Assembly: GCA_023399375.1 (NCBI GenBank)
Contig: JAEWPX010000138.1
Span: 18,929-82,928 of the forward strand
Source: Pseudomonadota bacterium
GTDB taxonomy: Bacteria > Desulfobacterota > Desulfovibrionia > Desulfovibrionales > Desulfovibrionaceae
Length of the DNA: 64,000 nt
Reading direction: 5' to 3'
The stretch's first letter is position 1. Each line of letters opens with the position of its first letter. The notes beneath the pieces are model-generated. The model did not search any database and was not told where the DNA came from. It worked only from the letters and a program-made list of their open reading frames with translations. A program made the position numbers and the translations under genes. Below are positions 1 to 7,751 of this stretch, piece after piece.

Positions 1-799
1 GTCCGCGTTCCTGGGGCGTGATGGTCGCGACGCCGGCGTTTATGACGTCGCGCAGCACGGGCTCGCTTTTCCCCACCCCGACGCGCAGGTTGTTGGCGAA
101 ATTGGGCAGCCGGCCCGCGATCTTGAGGTTGAAAAGGCCTTCCTTCTTGATGGTGTAGGCCGCGACGATCAGCGAACGCATGGTCATGTCGGCCTTGCGG
201 TCCTGCACCATGTCCAGCGCCTCCGCTTCGGAAGCCGTGGTCAGGATCCTGAGGTTCGGATACTCGGAGCGGACGCGCTCCTCCATGGCCGTACCGCTCG
301 GAAACACGATGCTTTCGCCCGCGAGGCTCGCCGGATCGTCGATGAAGGGGTGTTCCTCACGCGTGATGAATACGTTGGAGTCGTTGAATATCGGGTCGGT
401 GAAAAGAAGCCATTCGTCGCGAAGCGTCGTCTTGTTGAGAAAGCTCAAGACCTGGCAGCGCCCCTCCTTGGAGGCGGCCAGGCTTTCGTCCCAGTCCCTG
501 GTGGGGACGAGCGTGAAGGCGATCCCCGTGCGTTCGCCGACCAACCGCAACAGGTCCGCGGCGATGCCTTCGTGCTCGCCACGGGAATTCACGCTTTCAA
601 ACGGCACCCAGTCCGGGTCCACGCAGAGCGTAACCGTTTTGTGCGCCGCGACGTAGGCGCGCTGCTCCGGGGTCAGCTCCGCCATTGCCCAGGCGGCGCG
701 CGATGCGAGAAGCAGCACGGCGGCAAAGACGCAGCTCCAAAAAAGCGGACCGCAACCTTGTTGCGTTCCTTGGAAACAATGCGGTCCGGTAATTGCCAT
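1..799 (-). CDS. Periplasmic solute-binding sensor protein, 3' end outside the window
   Basis: This is the N-terminal 266 codons of a protein that runs off the left edge. It opens with a signal peptide of about 38 residues ending in AWA. An SBP_bac_3-like periplasmic binding fold follows, beginning near VTLCVDPDWVPFE. This fold binds small solutes, either as the binding protein of an amino-acid ABC transporter or as the sensor half of a BvgS-type histidine kinase or diguanylate cyclase. The short spacer TPEQRAYVAAHK before the fold is typical of the membrane-sensor type, which is inferred here. The ATG at 799 was chosen because it starts the signal peptide. The gene is divergent from the chemotaxis receptor, so the two may share a sensory role. 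The output domain, if any, lies outside the window. Confidence 0.75.
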   Translation of the reverse strand, partial: MAITGPHCFQGTQQGCGPLFWSCVFAAVLLLASRAAWAMAELTPEQRAYVAAHKTVTLCVDPDWVPFESVNSRGEHEGIAADLLRLVGERTGIAFTLVPTRDWDESLAASKEGRCQVLSFLNKTTLRDEWLLFTDPIFNDSNVFITREEHPFIDDPASLAGESIVFPSGTAMEERVRSEYPNLRILTTASEAEALDMVQDRKADMTMRSLIVAAYTIKKEGLFNLKIAGRLPNFANNLRVGVGKSEPVLRDVINAGVATITPQERG

Positions 800-1001
800 G
801 CGTACTTTTCCTGGGGTAAACGCGCGGCGAAGCCGCGTCCCGTGCACAATATCCGTCATGGGCACACGCGGGCAATCCTGTTTCAGGGGAAAGATGCAAA
901 AAAAATGCAACGCATGGACTTCGGTCTTGATTTGTGCCAACCTTGAGTTCCCGCCGTTGCGTTCCCACGGCCACAGAGCAACCTTGCCAGGAGGGAACGG
1001 T

Positions 1002-3038
1002 ATGCGTCTGTCGCTGCGCACGAAGTTTTTCACCCCCATTCTCGCCCTTGTCATCATAGGCATGGCCTTGCTGGTCCTCTTAAACGACTTTGCCACGAAA
1101 AACGCCCTGGAACAGGTCGAAAACCAGTCCATGACCCTGCTTTGCCAGTCCATGGCCAACGACGTCACCGGAACCGTCAAAGCCAACCTCAGGGTCCTCG
1201 CCAGCTTCGCCAAATACGGCACCACCGTGGCCGCGGCCAAGAGCGAAGATCCCGCTGCGGGCAACGCCCTGCTCGCCACCCTGTCCGCCGGACTCAGCGG
1301 CGCGGACTACGCCAACATCTTCGACCTCCAGGGCGTGTCCAAGGCGTCGAGCAACGCCGCAAGCGTCGGCAAGATCAAGGTGGCCGACCGGGACTATTTC
1401 GCCCTGGTCACCAAGGACGGTAAAACAAACGTCGTGTCCAAGGCCATCGTCAGCCGTACCACGGGCAAGTCCGCGGTGGTGCTCGCCCAGCCCATCCGCG
1501 ACGCCTCAGGGCAGCTCGTGGGAGTGCTCAACACCGGCATGGACCTGGAATCCCTGACCAACGACCTGTCCGTCACCAAGATCGGCCAGACCGGCTACGC
1601 CTTCATCCTCGACAGCCAGGGCATGGTGCTGGCTCATCCGGACAAGTCGCTGCTCATGAAGACGGACCTGGCAGGCACGGACCTCGGCCGGCGCATCCTG
1701 GCCGTGACCGGCTCGGCCGCGATCGCCTACGCGGACGCCTCGGGGAACCACCTTGCGGCGGTCGCCCGCGATCCCATGACCGGCTGGTTCTTCGTCGTCG
1801 AAGCGCCCCTGGCCGAGTTCCAGGCATTTGCCAGCGCCGCGGCCTGGCGCGGTGTCTGGATCGCGGGCATCGTCACGGTGGCGATCGTGGCCGCCATCAT
1901 CGTCCTGTTGCGCGTTTTCGTGCTCAACGGGCTACGACGCTGCGTGGCGTTTTCCGCCGCCGTGGCCGAAGGGGACCTCGCGCATACCCTCGACATCCGC
2001 TCCGGGGACGAATTGCAGGTCCTCGGCGACGCCCTGACCGCCATGCGCGAAAGCATCACGCGCAATCTGGCCGAAGCCAAGGCCAAGGGCGAGGAGGCCG
2101 CGGCCCAGGCGGCCCTGGCCCACGAGGCCCTGGCCGAAGCCAAGCGGGCGCAGCAGCAGGCCGAAGAGGCCAAGACCCAAGGGCTGCTGCTCGCGGCCGA
2201 CAAGCTCCAGAGCGTCATGCAGTCCCTTGCGGACGGTTCCTCGCAATTGGGCGAGGAAGTCGCATCCGTGGTCGCCTCGGTGGCCGAACAGGAGCGGCGC
2301 ACCGCGGAAACGGCCACGGCCATGGAAGAGATGAACGCCACCGTGCTCGAGGTGGCGCGCAATGCGTCCGAGGCCGCCGGCAAGGCCGCCGCGGCCCGGG
2401 ATCAGGCCAACGAGGGCCGCGAAGTGGTGGAGAAGTCCCTGGCCGCCATCAGCCAGGTGGACGCCGTGTCGCGCGAGGTCAAGGCGGGCATGGACGCCCT
2501 GGGCGAGAAGGCGCAGTCCATCGGGGCCATCATGAACGTCATTTCCGACATCGCGGACCAGACCAACCTGCTGGCCCTAAACGCCGCCATCGAGGCGGCC
2601 CGGGCCGGAGAAGCGGGACGCGGCTTCGCCGTGGTCGCCGACGAGGTGCGAAAGCTCGCGGAAAAGACCATGACCGCCACCAAGGAGGTGGGGGATTCCA
2701 TCGGCGCGATCCAGAAGGGGGCCAAGGACAGCATCGCCAAGGTGGGCGAGGCGGCCGAGGCCGTGGCCCGGGCCACGGAGCTGGCCGGAGCTTCCGAGCG
2801 GGCCCTGCGCGCCATCGTGAGCCTGGTCGAGGAGACGTCGTCCCAGGTGCAGGGCATCGCCGCCGCCGCCGAAGAACAGTCCGCGGCGAGCGAGGAGATC
2901 AACCGGGCCGAAGAGGCCGTCAGCCGGCTTTCCAGCGACATCGCCCAGGGCATGCGGGAATCGTCGGGCGTGGTTTCCAACATGGCTCGCCAAGTGGACG
3001 CCCTGGAAGAGGTGGTGGCGGCGTTCCGAAACAACTGA
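1002..3038 (+). CDS. Methyl-accepting chemotaxis protein with Cache-type sensor
   Basis: A 678-residue inner-membrane chemoreceptor that controls CheA. A first membrane helix (about residues 7-29) precedes a periplasmic double-Cache-like ligand domain (about 30-280) containing the motif KVADRDYF. The second helix is at about 285-309, then a HAMP linker and a cytoplasmic signalling coiled coil. The conserved hairpin tip is visible near residue 535 as EAGRGFAVVADEVRKLAEKT. The ATG at 1002 has the ribosome site GGAGGGA and puts the first helix at the N-terminus; an upstream in-frame start at 798 has no such support. No chemotaxis kinase genes are adjacent, so this is an orphan receptor. The ligand is unknown. 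Confidence 0.93.
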   Translation: MRLSLRTKFFTPILALVIIGMALLVLLNDFATKNALEQVENQSMTLLCQSMANDVTGTVKANLRVLASFAKYGTTVAAAKSEDPAAGNALLATLSAGLSGADYANIFDLQGVSKASSNAASVGKIKVADRDYFALVTKDGKTNVVSKAIVSRTTGKSAVVLAQPIRDASGQLVGVLNTGMDLESLTNDLSVTKIGQTGYAFILDSQGMVLAHPDKSLLMKTDLAGTDLGRRILAVTGSAAIAYADASGNHLAAVARDPMTGWFFVVEAPLAEFQAFASAAAWRGVWIAGIVTVAIVAAIIVLLRVFVLNGLRRCVAFSAAVAEGDLAHTLDIRSGDELQVLGDALTAMRESITRNLAEAKAKGEEAAAQAALAHEALAEAKRAQQQAEEAKTQGLLLAADKLQSVMQSLADGSSQLGEEVASVVASVAEQERRTAETATAMEEMNATVLEVARNASEAAGKAAAARDQANEGREVVEKSLAAISQVDAVSREVKAGMDALGEKAQSIGAIMNVISDIADQTNLLALNAAIEAARAGEAGRGFAVVADEVRKLAEKTMTATKEVGDSIGAIQKGAKDSIAKVGEAAEAVARATELAGASERALRAIVSLVEETSSQVQGIAAAAEEQSAASEEINRAEEAVSRLSSDIAQGMRESSGVVSNMARQVDALEEVVAAFRNN

Positions 3039-3184
3039 GCGGGCGAGTGCTGCTGGCCCAGCCCGCGCCTGCACGCACGGCCGTCGCCCCGACCCGGGCT
3101 GGGGACGTCCCGGGCCGGGGCGCGTGGCATTTTGCGGTGACGATCGCCTGAATCCGGGAAGCCCGGTGCGGAGTCTTTTCCTAG

Positions 3185-3217
3185 ATCAGGAATATACTTG
3201 TGACAATTATTCCTGAT
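3185..3217. promoter_or_regulatory. Operator-like palindrome beyond the 3' end of the repressor gene
   Basis: Two perfect 10-base arms, ATCAGGAATA and TATTCCTGAT, are separated by 13 bases. The inner GGAATA-N13-TATTCC layout closely matches the GGAATA-N14-TATTCC palindrome in the repressor promoter region, and both spacers contain a TTG-GAC or TTGTGAC core. The site lies between the convergent ends of the chemoreceptor and repressor genes. There is no T run, so it is not a normal terminator. Repressor binding is inferred. Confidence 0.5.
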
Positions 3218-3227
3218 ATTATTTCCA

Positions 3228-4064
3228 TCAATCCAGTTCCCTCGCCGTCCAAATGCAGCGGCCGATGATCTCGAAATCGTCGGCATCGGAAACGAGGAGC
3301 ATGTTGCCGTCGTTGTCCGAGGCGATGCCCAGGCTGCCTTCGCGCTCCACGAGCCGCTTGATGTACATCTGGCCGTTGTAGCGCAGGTAATAGACCTTGT
3401 TCTTCACGAACTGCCGCCGGCCCTCGTCGATGAGCACCACGCTGCCGTCGGGGATGGTGGGCTCCATGCTGTCGCCGAAAGCGCGGATGACGGTCATGTT
3501 CTCCGGGTTGCCCTTGGAGCGGATCCATTCCGTGCGAAAACTCAGATAGGTCAGGGCGCGGTCGCCGGTTTCGGTGGAGCCCCCGCCCATGGAGCCCGTG
3601 GCCTCGCGCAACGGCACCTCGGTATATTGCAGCTGGTGCGCCTCCCGGGCCCGGATGTCGCGCAGCATGGAGCGCAGGGCGGTAAAGCCGCCTCCCGCCG
3701 CGCCGCCGCGCCCGGGTCCTTCGCCGCCGTAGAGCGGCTCCCGCACATGGTAGCGCCGCGGCGCTGCGGCGTCGGGGTCGTAGTCCTGGCTCTCCAGGCG
3801 CTCCCGCCCGAGCGCGAGCATCTCTTCGTACGACATCTTGAAAAACGCGGCGAACCTGCGGCGCAAGCCGGCCTTGGGGGCCTGCTTTCCCGCCAGGATC
3901 TTGCTGACGTAGCCCTGGCTCACGCCCGCGAAGGCGGCCAGTTCCGCCTGGTTGGGGTTGTCCATGGCCGCAAGCTCCGACAGGGCTTTCCAAAAGCACC
4001 TGTCCTCGTCGGTGCGCAACGCCGCGCCGAGCAGCGGCGAGGGAGGAGGGGAGGATTTCGCCAT
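3228..4064 (-). CDS. S24/C1-type phage repressor with N-terminal HTH
   Basis: A 278-residue transcriptional repressor of the lambda cI/LexA class. An N-terminal helix-turn-helix (about residues 35-75; AELAAFAGVSQGYVSKILAG) would bind an operator. The C-terminal half is an S24 peptidase-like domain with the motif FGDSMEPTI, carrying the candidate nucleophilic serine, and a downstream YIKRL carrying the candidate lysine. Both dyad residues are present, so RecA-stimulated self-cleavage is plausible. The gene is divergent from a Mor-type activator across an AT-rich region with operator-like palindromes, the usual layout of a phage lysogeny switch. No strong ribosome site precedes the ATG at 4064. 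It probably silences the phage-derived genes to the right. Confidence 0.85.
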   Translation of the reverse strand: MAKSSPPPSPLLGAALRTDEDRCFWKALSELAAMDNPNQAELAAFAGVSQGYVSKILAGKQAPKAGLRRRFAAFFKMSYEEMLALGRERLESQDYDPDAAAPRRYHVREPLYGGEGPGRGGAAGGGFTALRSMLRDIRAREAHQLQYTEVPLREATGSMGGGSTETGDRALTYLSFRTEWIRSKGNPENMTVIRAFGDSMEPTIPDGSVVLIDEGRRQFVKNKVYYLRYNGQMYIKRLVEREGSLGIASDNDGNMLLVSDADDFEIIGRCIWTARELD

Positions 4065-4091
4065 AAGCCATTCATGCCCGAGGGCGGGGGG

Positions 4092-4105
4092 GGAATGTCC
4101 ATTCC
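4092..4105. promoter_or_regulatory. Small GGAAT/ATTCC inverted repeat upstream of the repressor
   Basis: GGAAT-GTCC-ATTCC lies 28 bases upstream of the repressor start. It shares the GGAAT half-site with the larger palindrome next to it and may be a secondary repressor site. A lone half-site, AGGAATACT (4142-4150), sits on the other side. Function is inferred from sequence similarity only. Confidence 0.35.
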
Positions 4106-4109
4106 TTTT

Positions 4110-4139
4110 TTGGAATATTATTCTTGACTAATATTCCAA
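4110..4139. promoter_or_regulatory. Main operator-like palindrome of the repressor/activator switch
   Basis: Two perfect 11-base arms, TTGGAATATTA and TAATATTCCAA, are separated by eight bases. The palindrome lies in the AT-rich gap between the repressor and the divergent Mor-type gene. A TTGACT hexamer (4124-4129) inside it and AATACT (4145-4150) form a possible rightward promoter with a short 15-base spacing, which a bound repressor would cover. Repressor binding is inferred. Confidence 0.6.
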
Positions 4140-4202
4140 TTAGGAATACTCGTGGAACGCACCGGCGTCGCAACAGCAAGCACAACCCCGGGAGACCTGC
4201 CG

Positions 4203-4457
4203 ATGCGTGAAACTGAACTGGAGGAGAGGCTGGCGGAAAGCCTGGGCGCGACCGCAGCCCGCGCCGCCGTCGATGCGCTCATCGCCGCCTGGGGCGGATG
4301 CCGCCTCGATATTCCCAACGGCTCCGCCACACGGCTGCGCCAGCGCGACCGCGAAATCCGACGCATGTACCGCAACGGCGCCGATCTCTTCGCCCTGCGC
4401 GACCAGTTCGGCCTCTCCGACAGGTATCTGCGCCGCATCGTCTCGGGCGTGCACTGA
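4203..4457 (+). CDS. Mor-family transcription activator, phage type
   Basis: A protein of 84 residues matching the helical/HTH core of the Mor (phage Mu middle-operon regulator) family: the pattern IRRMYRNGADLFALRDQFGLSDRYLRRIV is typical of the C-terminal DNA-binding part (quoted here only as family pattern, residues about 53-81). An in-frame GTG at 4152 would add 17 residues. The ATG at 4203 is preferred because GGGAG precedes it and because the GTG sits on the predicted promoter. In Mu-like phages such proteins switch on later genes. Here the likely targets would be the phage-derived genes from 5837 onward, but a host-like gene pair intervenes. Confidence 0.72.
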   Translation: MRETELEERLAESLGATAARAAVDALIAAWGGCRLDIPNGSATRLRQRDREIRRMYRNGADLFALRDQFGLSDRYLRRIVSGVH

Positions 4458-4470
4458 ACCGACGCGTGGC

Positions 4471-5265
4471 CTACTTCACCAGGGCCCGCTCCAGGGCCGC
4501 CGCCAGCTCCTGCGGTTCGAAGGGCTTGGTGACGTACTCGTCCATGCCGGCCTCGAAACCCAGTTCCCGGTCCGCGTCCATGGCGTAAGCCGTCAACGCC
4601 ACCACCGGAATGGCGGCGTCGAGGTCGGGCACGTGGCCCGCGCGGATCATCCGTGTGGCGTCCAGGCCGTTTAGGCGCGGCATCTGGATATCCATGAGCA
4701 CCAGGTCGAAGCGCTCGCGGCCGAGCAGGGCCAGGGCTTCACGGCCGTCCGCGGCGGTCTGCACCGAGTGCCCGAGCTTTTGCAGGGCGCGCACGGTGAA
4801 GATGCGGTTGACCGGCTCGTCCTCGGCCAGGAGGATACGCAGCCCGGTCCTTGCCCCGGCGCAAGCCGGAATTCCGGTCGCGGGCGTCGGGGCGGCCTTG
4901 CCCCGGGCCGGCACGCCGGCCGGGCGCAGGGCCGCTGTGGGCCGGGCCACCGGGCAGCCGGACAAGTCCAGCAGCATGTCGATGCGCTCCTGCAGGACCG
5001 CGGCGGATTGCAGGATCGTCGCCAGCCCTTCCCGCATCTCGTCGTCCGCAGCCTTGTCGAGCAGCAGCCGGGTCATGTCGATGATGGCGCCAAGGGGCGT
5101 GCGCAGCCCATAACCGCGGTCGGCCGCACGCCGCGCCACCGCCGCGCGTGCCGCCCCGGTCTCCCCGTGCAGCGGCGCGTCCGGCGCGCAGGGATCCCCG
5201 GCAGCTTCGCGCTCGCGCGACGAAGCGCGTTCCGTCGTATCCGCATCCTTGGGAAATCCGGCCAT
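4471..5265 (-). CDS. Degenerate histidine-kinase dimerisation domain fused to a receiver domain
   Basis: A 264-residue protein. Around residues 50-110 it has a HisKA-like helix pair, but the H-box reads GYGLRTPL where an active kinase has HELRTPL, so the phospho-accepting histidine is replaced by tyrosine. There is no ATPase domain. The C-terminal 125 residues form a complete receiver domain with AEDEPVN, the phospho-acceptor in LVLMDIQMPRLNG, and the TKPFEP lysine. It therefore probably acts as a response regulator, with the HisKA remnant serving for dimerisation or docking. The ATG at 5265 has GAGG six bases upstream; a GTG at 5298 is an alternative. It lies within the phage-like island but resembles a host gene. 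Confidence 0.75.
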   Translation of the reverse strand: MAGFPKDADTTERASSREREAAGDPCAPDAPLHGETGAARAAVARRAADRGYGLRTPLGAIIDMTRLLLDKAADDEMREGLATILQSAAVLQERIDMLLDLSGCPVARPTAALRPAGVPARGKAAPTPATGIPACAGARTGLRILLAEDEPVNRIFTVRALQKLGHSVQTAADGREALALLGRERFDLVLMDIQMPRLNGLDATRMIRAGHVPDLDAAIPVVALTAYAMDADRELGFEAGMDEYVTKPFEPQELAAALERALVK

Positions 5266-5316
5266 GCCCGGCCTCATTCGGCGATGCGCCCGGCGCACCG
5301 CGTGTTTGGCGCGCGT

Positions 5317-5667
5317 CTATACGCCGTCGCGACGGCGGCAGAACTGGTCGCACAAGTCCACGGCCCGCTCCAGGATCGTGCCGCAACCGTTGATCAGGTT
5401 GTCCACGTAAAGGGCATTGTAGGTCTGCCGGCACATGGCCAGACAGCTTTGCAGGTCCGTGGGCGCGGCCGCCAGTTCCTTGCGGTAGCGCAGACAGATG
5501 GGATCGGAAAGGCACGCACCGGGCGTCGGCAGGGCCGAGCAGAATTCATAATATTCCTGCACGGACATGGGCGGCGCAGGAGCGGCGCCGTCGGCCGGCG
5601 TCTGGCGGCCCGCGCAACCGCAAACGAGAAGCGTCACGCCGACGAGAAGCAGCATACGCAGGATCAT
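5317..5667 (-). CDS. Small Cys-rich lipoprotein, function unknown
   Basis: A 116-residue precursor. A strong GGAAGGAGA ribosome site supports the ATG at 5667. The first 16 residues are hydrophobic and end in a lipobox-like VCGC, so an envelope lipoprotein is expected. The mature part has eight further cysteines (for example EYYEFCSA, GACLSDPICL, QSCLAMC, NGC, LCDQFC), enough for four disulfides, which suggests a compact periplasmic fold. No family was recognised. It lies upstream of, and in the same direction as, the degenerate kinase/receiver gene, with a gap of about 50 bases. Confidence 0.7.
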   Translation of the reverse strand: MILRMLLLVGVTLLVCGCAGRQTPADGAAPAPPMSVQEYYEFCSALPTPGACLSDPICLRYRKELAAAPTDLQSCLAMCRQTYNALYVDNLINGCGTILERAVDLCDQFCRRRDGV

Positions 5668-5836
5668 GGGCGTCTCCTTCCGGCTATTGTTGCACGAAAA
5701 TGCCCTATGCGACACCCCTTGTAAAGACGGTGCGGTTTGGAGTTTCCGCCTCAAATCGGTCAGTTTATTTTTTGACATAGACTGGCTGGTCAGTGTCCGC
5801 CTTCCATGGTCACCTTGGACTCAAGGAAGGTGCACC

Positions 5837-6082
5837 ATGAACACGAACTCGACTTTGCCGGCCTTTTCCGGCGACCTGCGCGGCGCGGTCCTTTCCAGCT
5901 ACGCCAACGTGGCCGAGGACGGGACCATCTGTTTCGTTTCCGACAAGATCTACCGGGCCTGCGACGCCTGCGGCACGGTGTTCGTCGGCTCGGCCTACCG
6001 GACGCCGTTTTCCGGGCCTCCGGCATGCCCCTTCTGCGGCGGCGAAGGCTGCGCGCCGCTGGTCAGGGGGCTGCCGTCATGA
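5837..6082 (+). CDS. Small zinc-ribbon-like protein at the head of the phage gene cluster
   Basis: An 81-residue protein, preceded by AAGGAAGG and starting at ATG 5837. It has two CxxC pairs, CDACG and CPFCGGEGC, which together look like a zinc ribbon. No specific family was recognised. Its stop overlaps the next start as ATGA, so it is translationally coupled to the phage-like membrane proteins that follow. An AT-rich stretch upstream holds a TTGACA hexamer (5772-5777) but no convincing -10 box. This is the first plus-strand gene after the lysogeny switch and may open the late-type transcript. Confidence 0.6.
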   Translation: MNTNSTLPAFSGDLRGAVLSSYANVAEDGTICFVSDKIYRACDACGTVFVGSAYRTPFSGPPACPFCGGEGCAPLVRGLPS

Positions 6083-6318
6083 CCGCTGCGGACAAGTTCC
6101 TTTCGCGAAAGCTCCTGGCCGCGCTGTGCTCCGTGGCCGTCATCGCCGTCAACCGCAAATGGGGCCTCGGCCTTGGCGACGAGGACGTCCGGGCCATTGC
6201 CGACATCGCGCTGACGGCCATCGGCTCCCAGGCCGGCATCGACCTGGCCGAGCGCCTGCTGCCCGGCCGCAACCGCACCCCGGCAGACGCCGCCGCCGGA
6301 GACGCCCATGCCTCCTGA
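6079..6318 (+). CDS. Phage-like small membrane protein, holin-like
   Basis: A 79-residue protein with the N-terminal pattern ADKFLSRKLLAALCSVAVIA, one probable membrane segment, then LGLGDEDV and a second moderately hydrophobic helix. This layout (SRK-L-A at the start, then NxxxGLGL) is seen in small phage membrane proteins found near lysis genes. The holin role is inferred, not shown. It overlaps the previous gene by four bases and the next by eleven, so the three are co-translated. No muralytic enzyme gene is adjacent. Confidence 0.5.
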   Translation: MTAADKFLSRKLLAALCSVAVIAVNRKWGLGLGDEDVRAIADIALTAIGSQAGIDLAERLLPGRNRTPADAAAGDAHAS

Positions 6319-6577
6319 CCAGTTGTTCCTGCCGGCATGGATCGCGTTCCTGGTCGGGCTGGTCATGTTGTTCACCCGCAAGTGGGTCAGCGACGTGGCC
6401 CGGGCCATCGACGGCCTGGACGCGCGCCTGCGCGCCCTGGAGAAAACGCAGACCGACTGCCGGGTGGAACTGGCCCGGGGCTACGCGACCCGGGCGGAGA
6501 TGGAACGCGTGTCCGAACGCCTGGAAAACCATGCCACGCGACTCGCCGTGCTGGAAGAACGCGATCTGGCCGCCTAG
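6308..6577 (+). CDS. Phage-like protein with one membrane helix and a coiled coil
   Basis: An 89-residue protein. An N-terminal membrane helix (about residues 8-24, AWIAFLVGLVMLF) is followed by a charged coiled coil ending in ERLENHATRLAVLEERD. The architecture resembles DUF2730-type proteins of Mu-like phages and XhlA-type accessory lysis proteins. Neither assignment is secure. Overlap with the gene before and the position just upstream of the terminase genes fit a Mu-like late block. Confidence 0.5.
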   Translation: MPPDQLFLPAWIAFLVGLVMLFTRKWVSDVARAIDGLDARLRALEKTQTDCRVELARGYATRAEMERVSERLENHATRLAVLEERDLAA

Positions 6578-6618
6578 GCCGGTCCATGCCCGCCTTGCGC
6601 AGGCGGCCGGAGAACCCC

Positions 6619-6741
6619 ATGCAAAAGCCCATGCCCGTAACCGTCAGCCTCGACGGCCTGCTTTCCCTCAACCCCCAGCTGACTCTGGCCGACATCCTCG
6701 CGCTGCTGCACTGGAGCGGGCCTTCGACCCGCCTGCACTGA
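6619..6741 (+). CDS. Possible 40-residue peptide gene before the terminase genes
   Basis: A short reading frame opening with MQKPMPVTVSLDGLLSLNP, preceded by CGGAGAA. It lies between the coiled-coil protein and the small terminase subunit in the same direction. There is no known family. Spacing and ribosome site make it plausible, but length and lack of similarity keep it uncertain. Confidence 0.3.
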   Translation: MQKPMPVTVSLDGLLSLNPQLTLADILALLHWSGPSTRLH

Positions 6742-6786
6742 ACGATTTCCCCTGCCTTTTGCCGTCAATCACGCGGAGCCGCACGC

Positions 6787-7347
6787 ATGACGCAACCCCC
6801 TGGCGAGAAACGCCTCACGGACCGGCAACGGCGGTTCGTGGAGGAGTACCTGATCGACCTCAAGGCCGGCGCGGCCGCGGCGCGCGCCGGCTACAGCGCC
6901 AAAAGCGCCGAGACCTTCGGCGTCAGGCTGCGCAACCTACCCCATGTGCACGCCGCCATCGAGGCGGCCATGGCCGAACGCCGCAGGCGCGTCGGCATCA
7001 CCCAGGACCGGGTGGTGACGGAGCTCGCCCGTCTGGCCTTTGCCGACATCCGTGATTTCGCGGACTGGGACAACCACGACGTGACGCTTAAGCCCGCGCG
7101 CGAGTTGACGCCCGACCAAACGGCCTGCGTGGCGGAGATCGTGCAAACCCCGGGCAAGGGCTTGCGCATCAAACTCCACGGCAAGACCCAGGCCCTGGCC
7201 GCCCTGGCCAGGCACCTGGGTTCCAAGGAAAAGACGGAGGAGGGCAGGGAGGCCGCGCCCGTGATCACCGTGGTCACCTGCGTGCCGCCTCCGGACCCGC
7301 CGCCGGAGGAACGCCTGCGCCAGGGCCCGCCTTGCCCGGCAGGGTAG
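6787..7347 (+). CDS. Phage terminase small subunit
   Basis: A 186-residue DNA-recognition subunit of a phage packaging motor. The N-terminus has the Terminase_2 signature LTDRQRRFVEEYLIDLKAG, then ARAGYSAKSAETFGVRLRN, a helix-turn-helix used to recognise the packaging site. The central segment, with ITQDRVVTELARLAFADIRDF and a following GLRIKLHGKTQALAALARHLG, is also characteristic of the family. The C-terminus is proline-rich. In an intact phage it hands DNA to the large subunit. Here the large subunit gene follows after an inserted opposite-strand gene rather than immediately. Confidence 0.9.
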   Translation: MTQPPGEKRLTDRQRRFVEEYLIDLKAGAAAARAGYSAKSAETFGVRLRNLPHVHAAIEAAMAERRRRVGITQDRVVTELARLAFADIRDFADWDNHDVTLKPARELTPDQTACVAEIVQTPGKGLRIKLHGKTQALAALARHLGSKEKTEEGREAAPVITVVTCVPPPDPPPEERLRQGPPCPAG

Positions 7348-7364
7348 GGTGCGGCACTCGACCC

Positions 7365-7691
7365 TTAAATGCTGAGTTGCGCCGGGTCGGAAGACGCGCC
7401 TTCGTCGGCTTTGGCTTCGGAAGGCGATGTCGCGTCGCAACGGGTTTTCCGACCCGGGGCGCACTCCGCCGCTCGCGCCAGGCGTTCTCCCTGGCGCGAC
7501 AGGACCACGGCCATGCACCTGTCCGAGACGGCGTCCGGAACCGGCTGCGGCGCGTTTTTCGCGGTTGCGAGCACGCGGCCGTAGCCCCGCGCCGGTTCCT
7601 GGCGCGGGGCGACCGCGCTGCCACCGATAAGGGCCGCGGCTGCAAGGACCGCTGCCAACGCCGCTTTGCAAGCCCGCTGGCGCATTGCCAT
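7365..7691 (-). CDS. Small secreted protein inserted between the terminase genes, function unknown
   Basis: A 108-residue precursor on the strand opposite to the terminases. The ATG at 7691 follows a good GGAGAG ribosome site. Residues 1-28 form a clear signal peptide ending in GSAVA. The mature region is short and polar with three cysteines, and matches no recognised family. A sigma-54-like -24/-12 element lies 45 bases upstream on the same strand. The position between terS and terL, on the opposite strand and with its own promoter, fits a phage moron or cargo gene. Alternatively it may be a host gene inserted after the phage decayed. Confidence 0.6.
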   Translation of the reverse strand: MAMRQRACKAALAAVLAAAALIGGSAVAPRQEPARGYGRVLATAKNAPQPVPDAVSDRCMAVVLSRQGERLARAAECAPGRKTRCDATSPSEAKADEGASSDPAQLSI

Positions 7692-7735
7692 GACAGCTCT
7701 CCTTCACAAACGGGAACGCTTTGTCGCAATGCCGA

Positions 7736-7751
7736 TGCCCAAATCGTGCCA
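7736..7751 (-). promoter_or_regulatory. Sigma-54-like promoter for the inserted secreted-protein gene
   Basis: On the minus strand the sequence reads TGGCACGATTTGGGCA. The -24 box TGGCACG is perfect. The GG and GC doublets are ten bases apart as required, but the -12 box is GGGCA instead of TTGCA. It lies 45 bases upstream of the ATG at 7691. With one weak box, a chance match cannot be excluded. Confidence 0.45.

Noticed and set aside
798..1001. Extended N-terminus of the chemoreceptor starting at 798
   Set aside because: The extra 68 residues precede the first membrane helix without similarity, and a good ribosome site supports ATG 1002.
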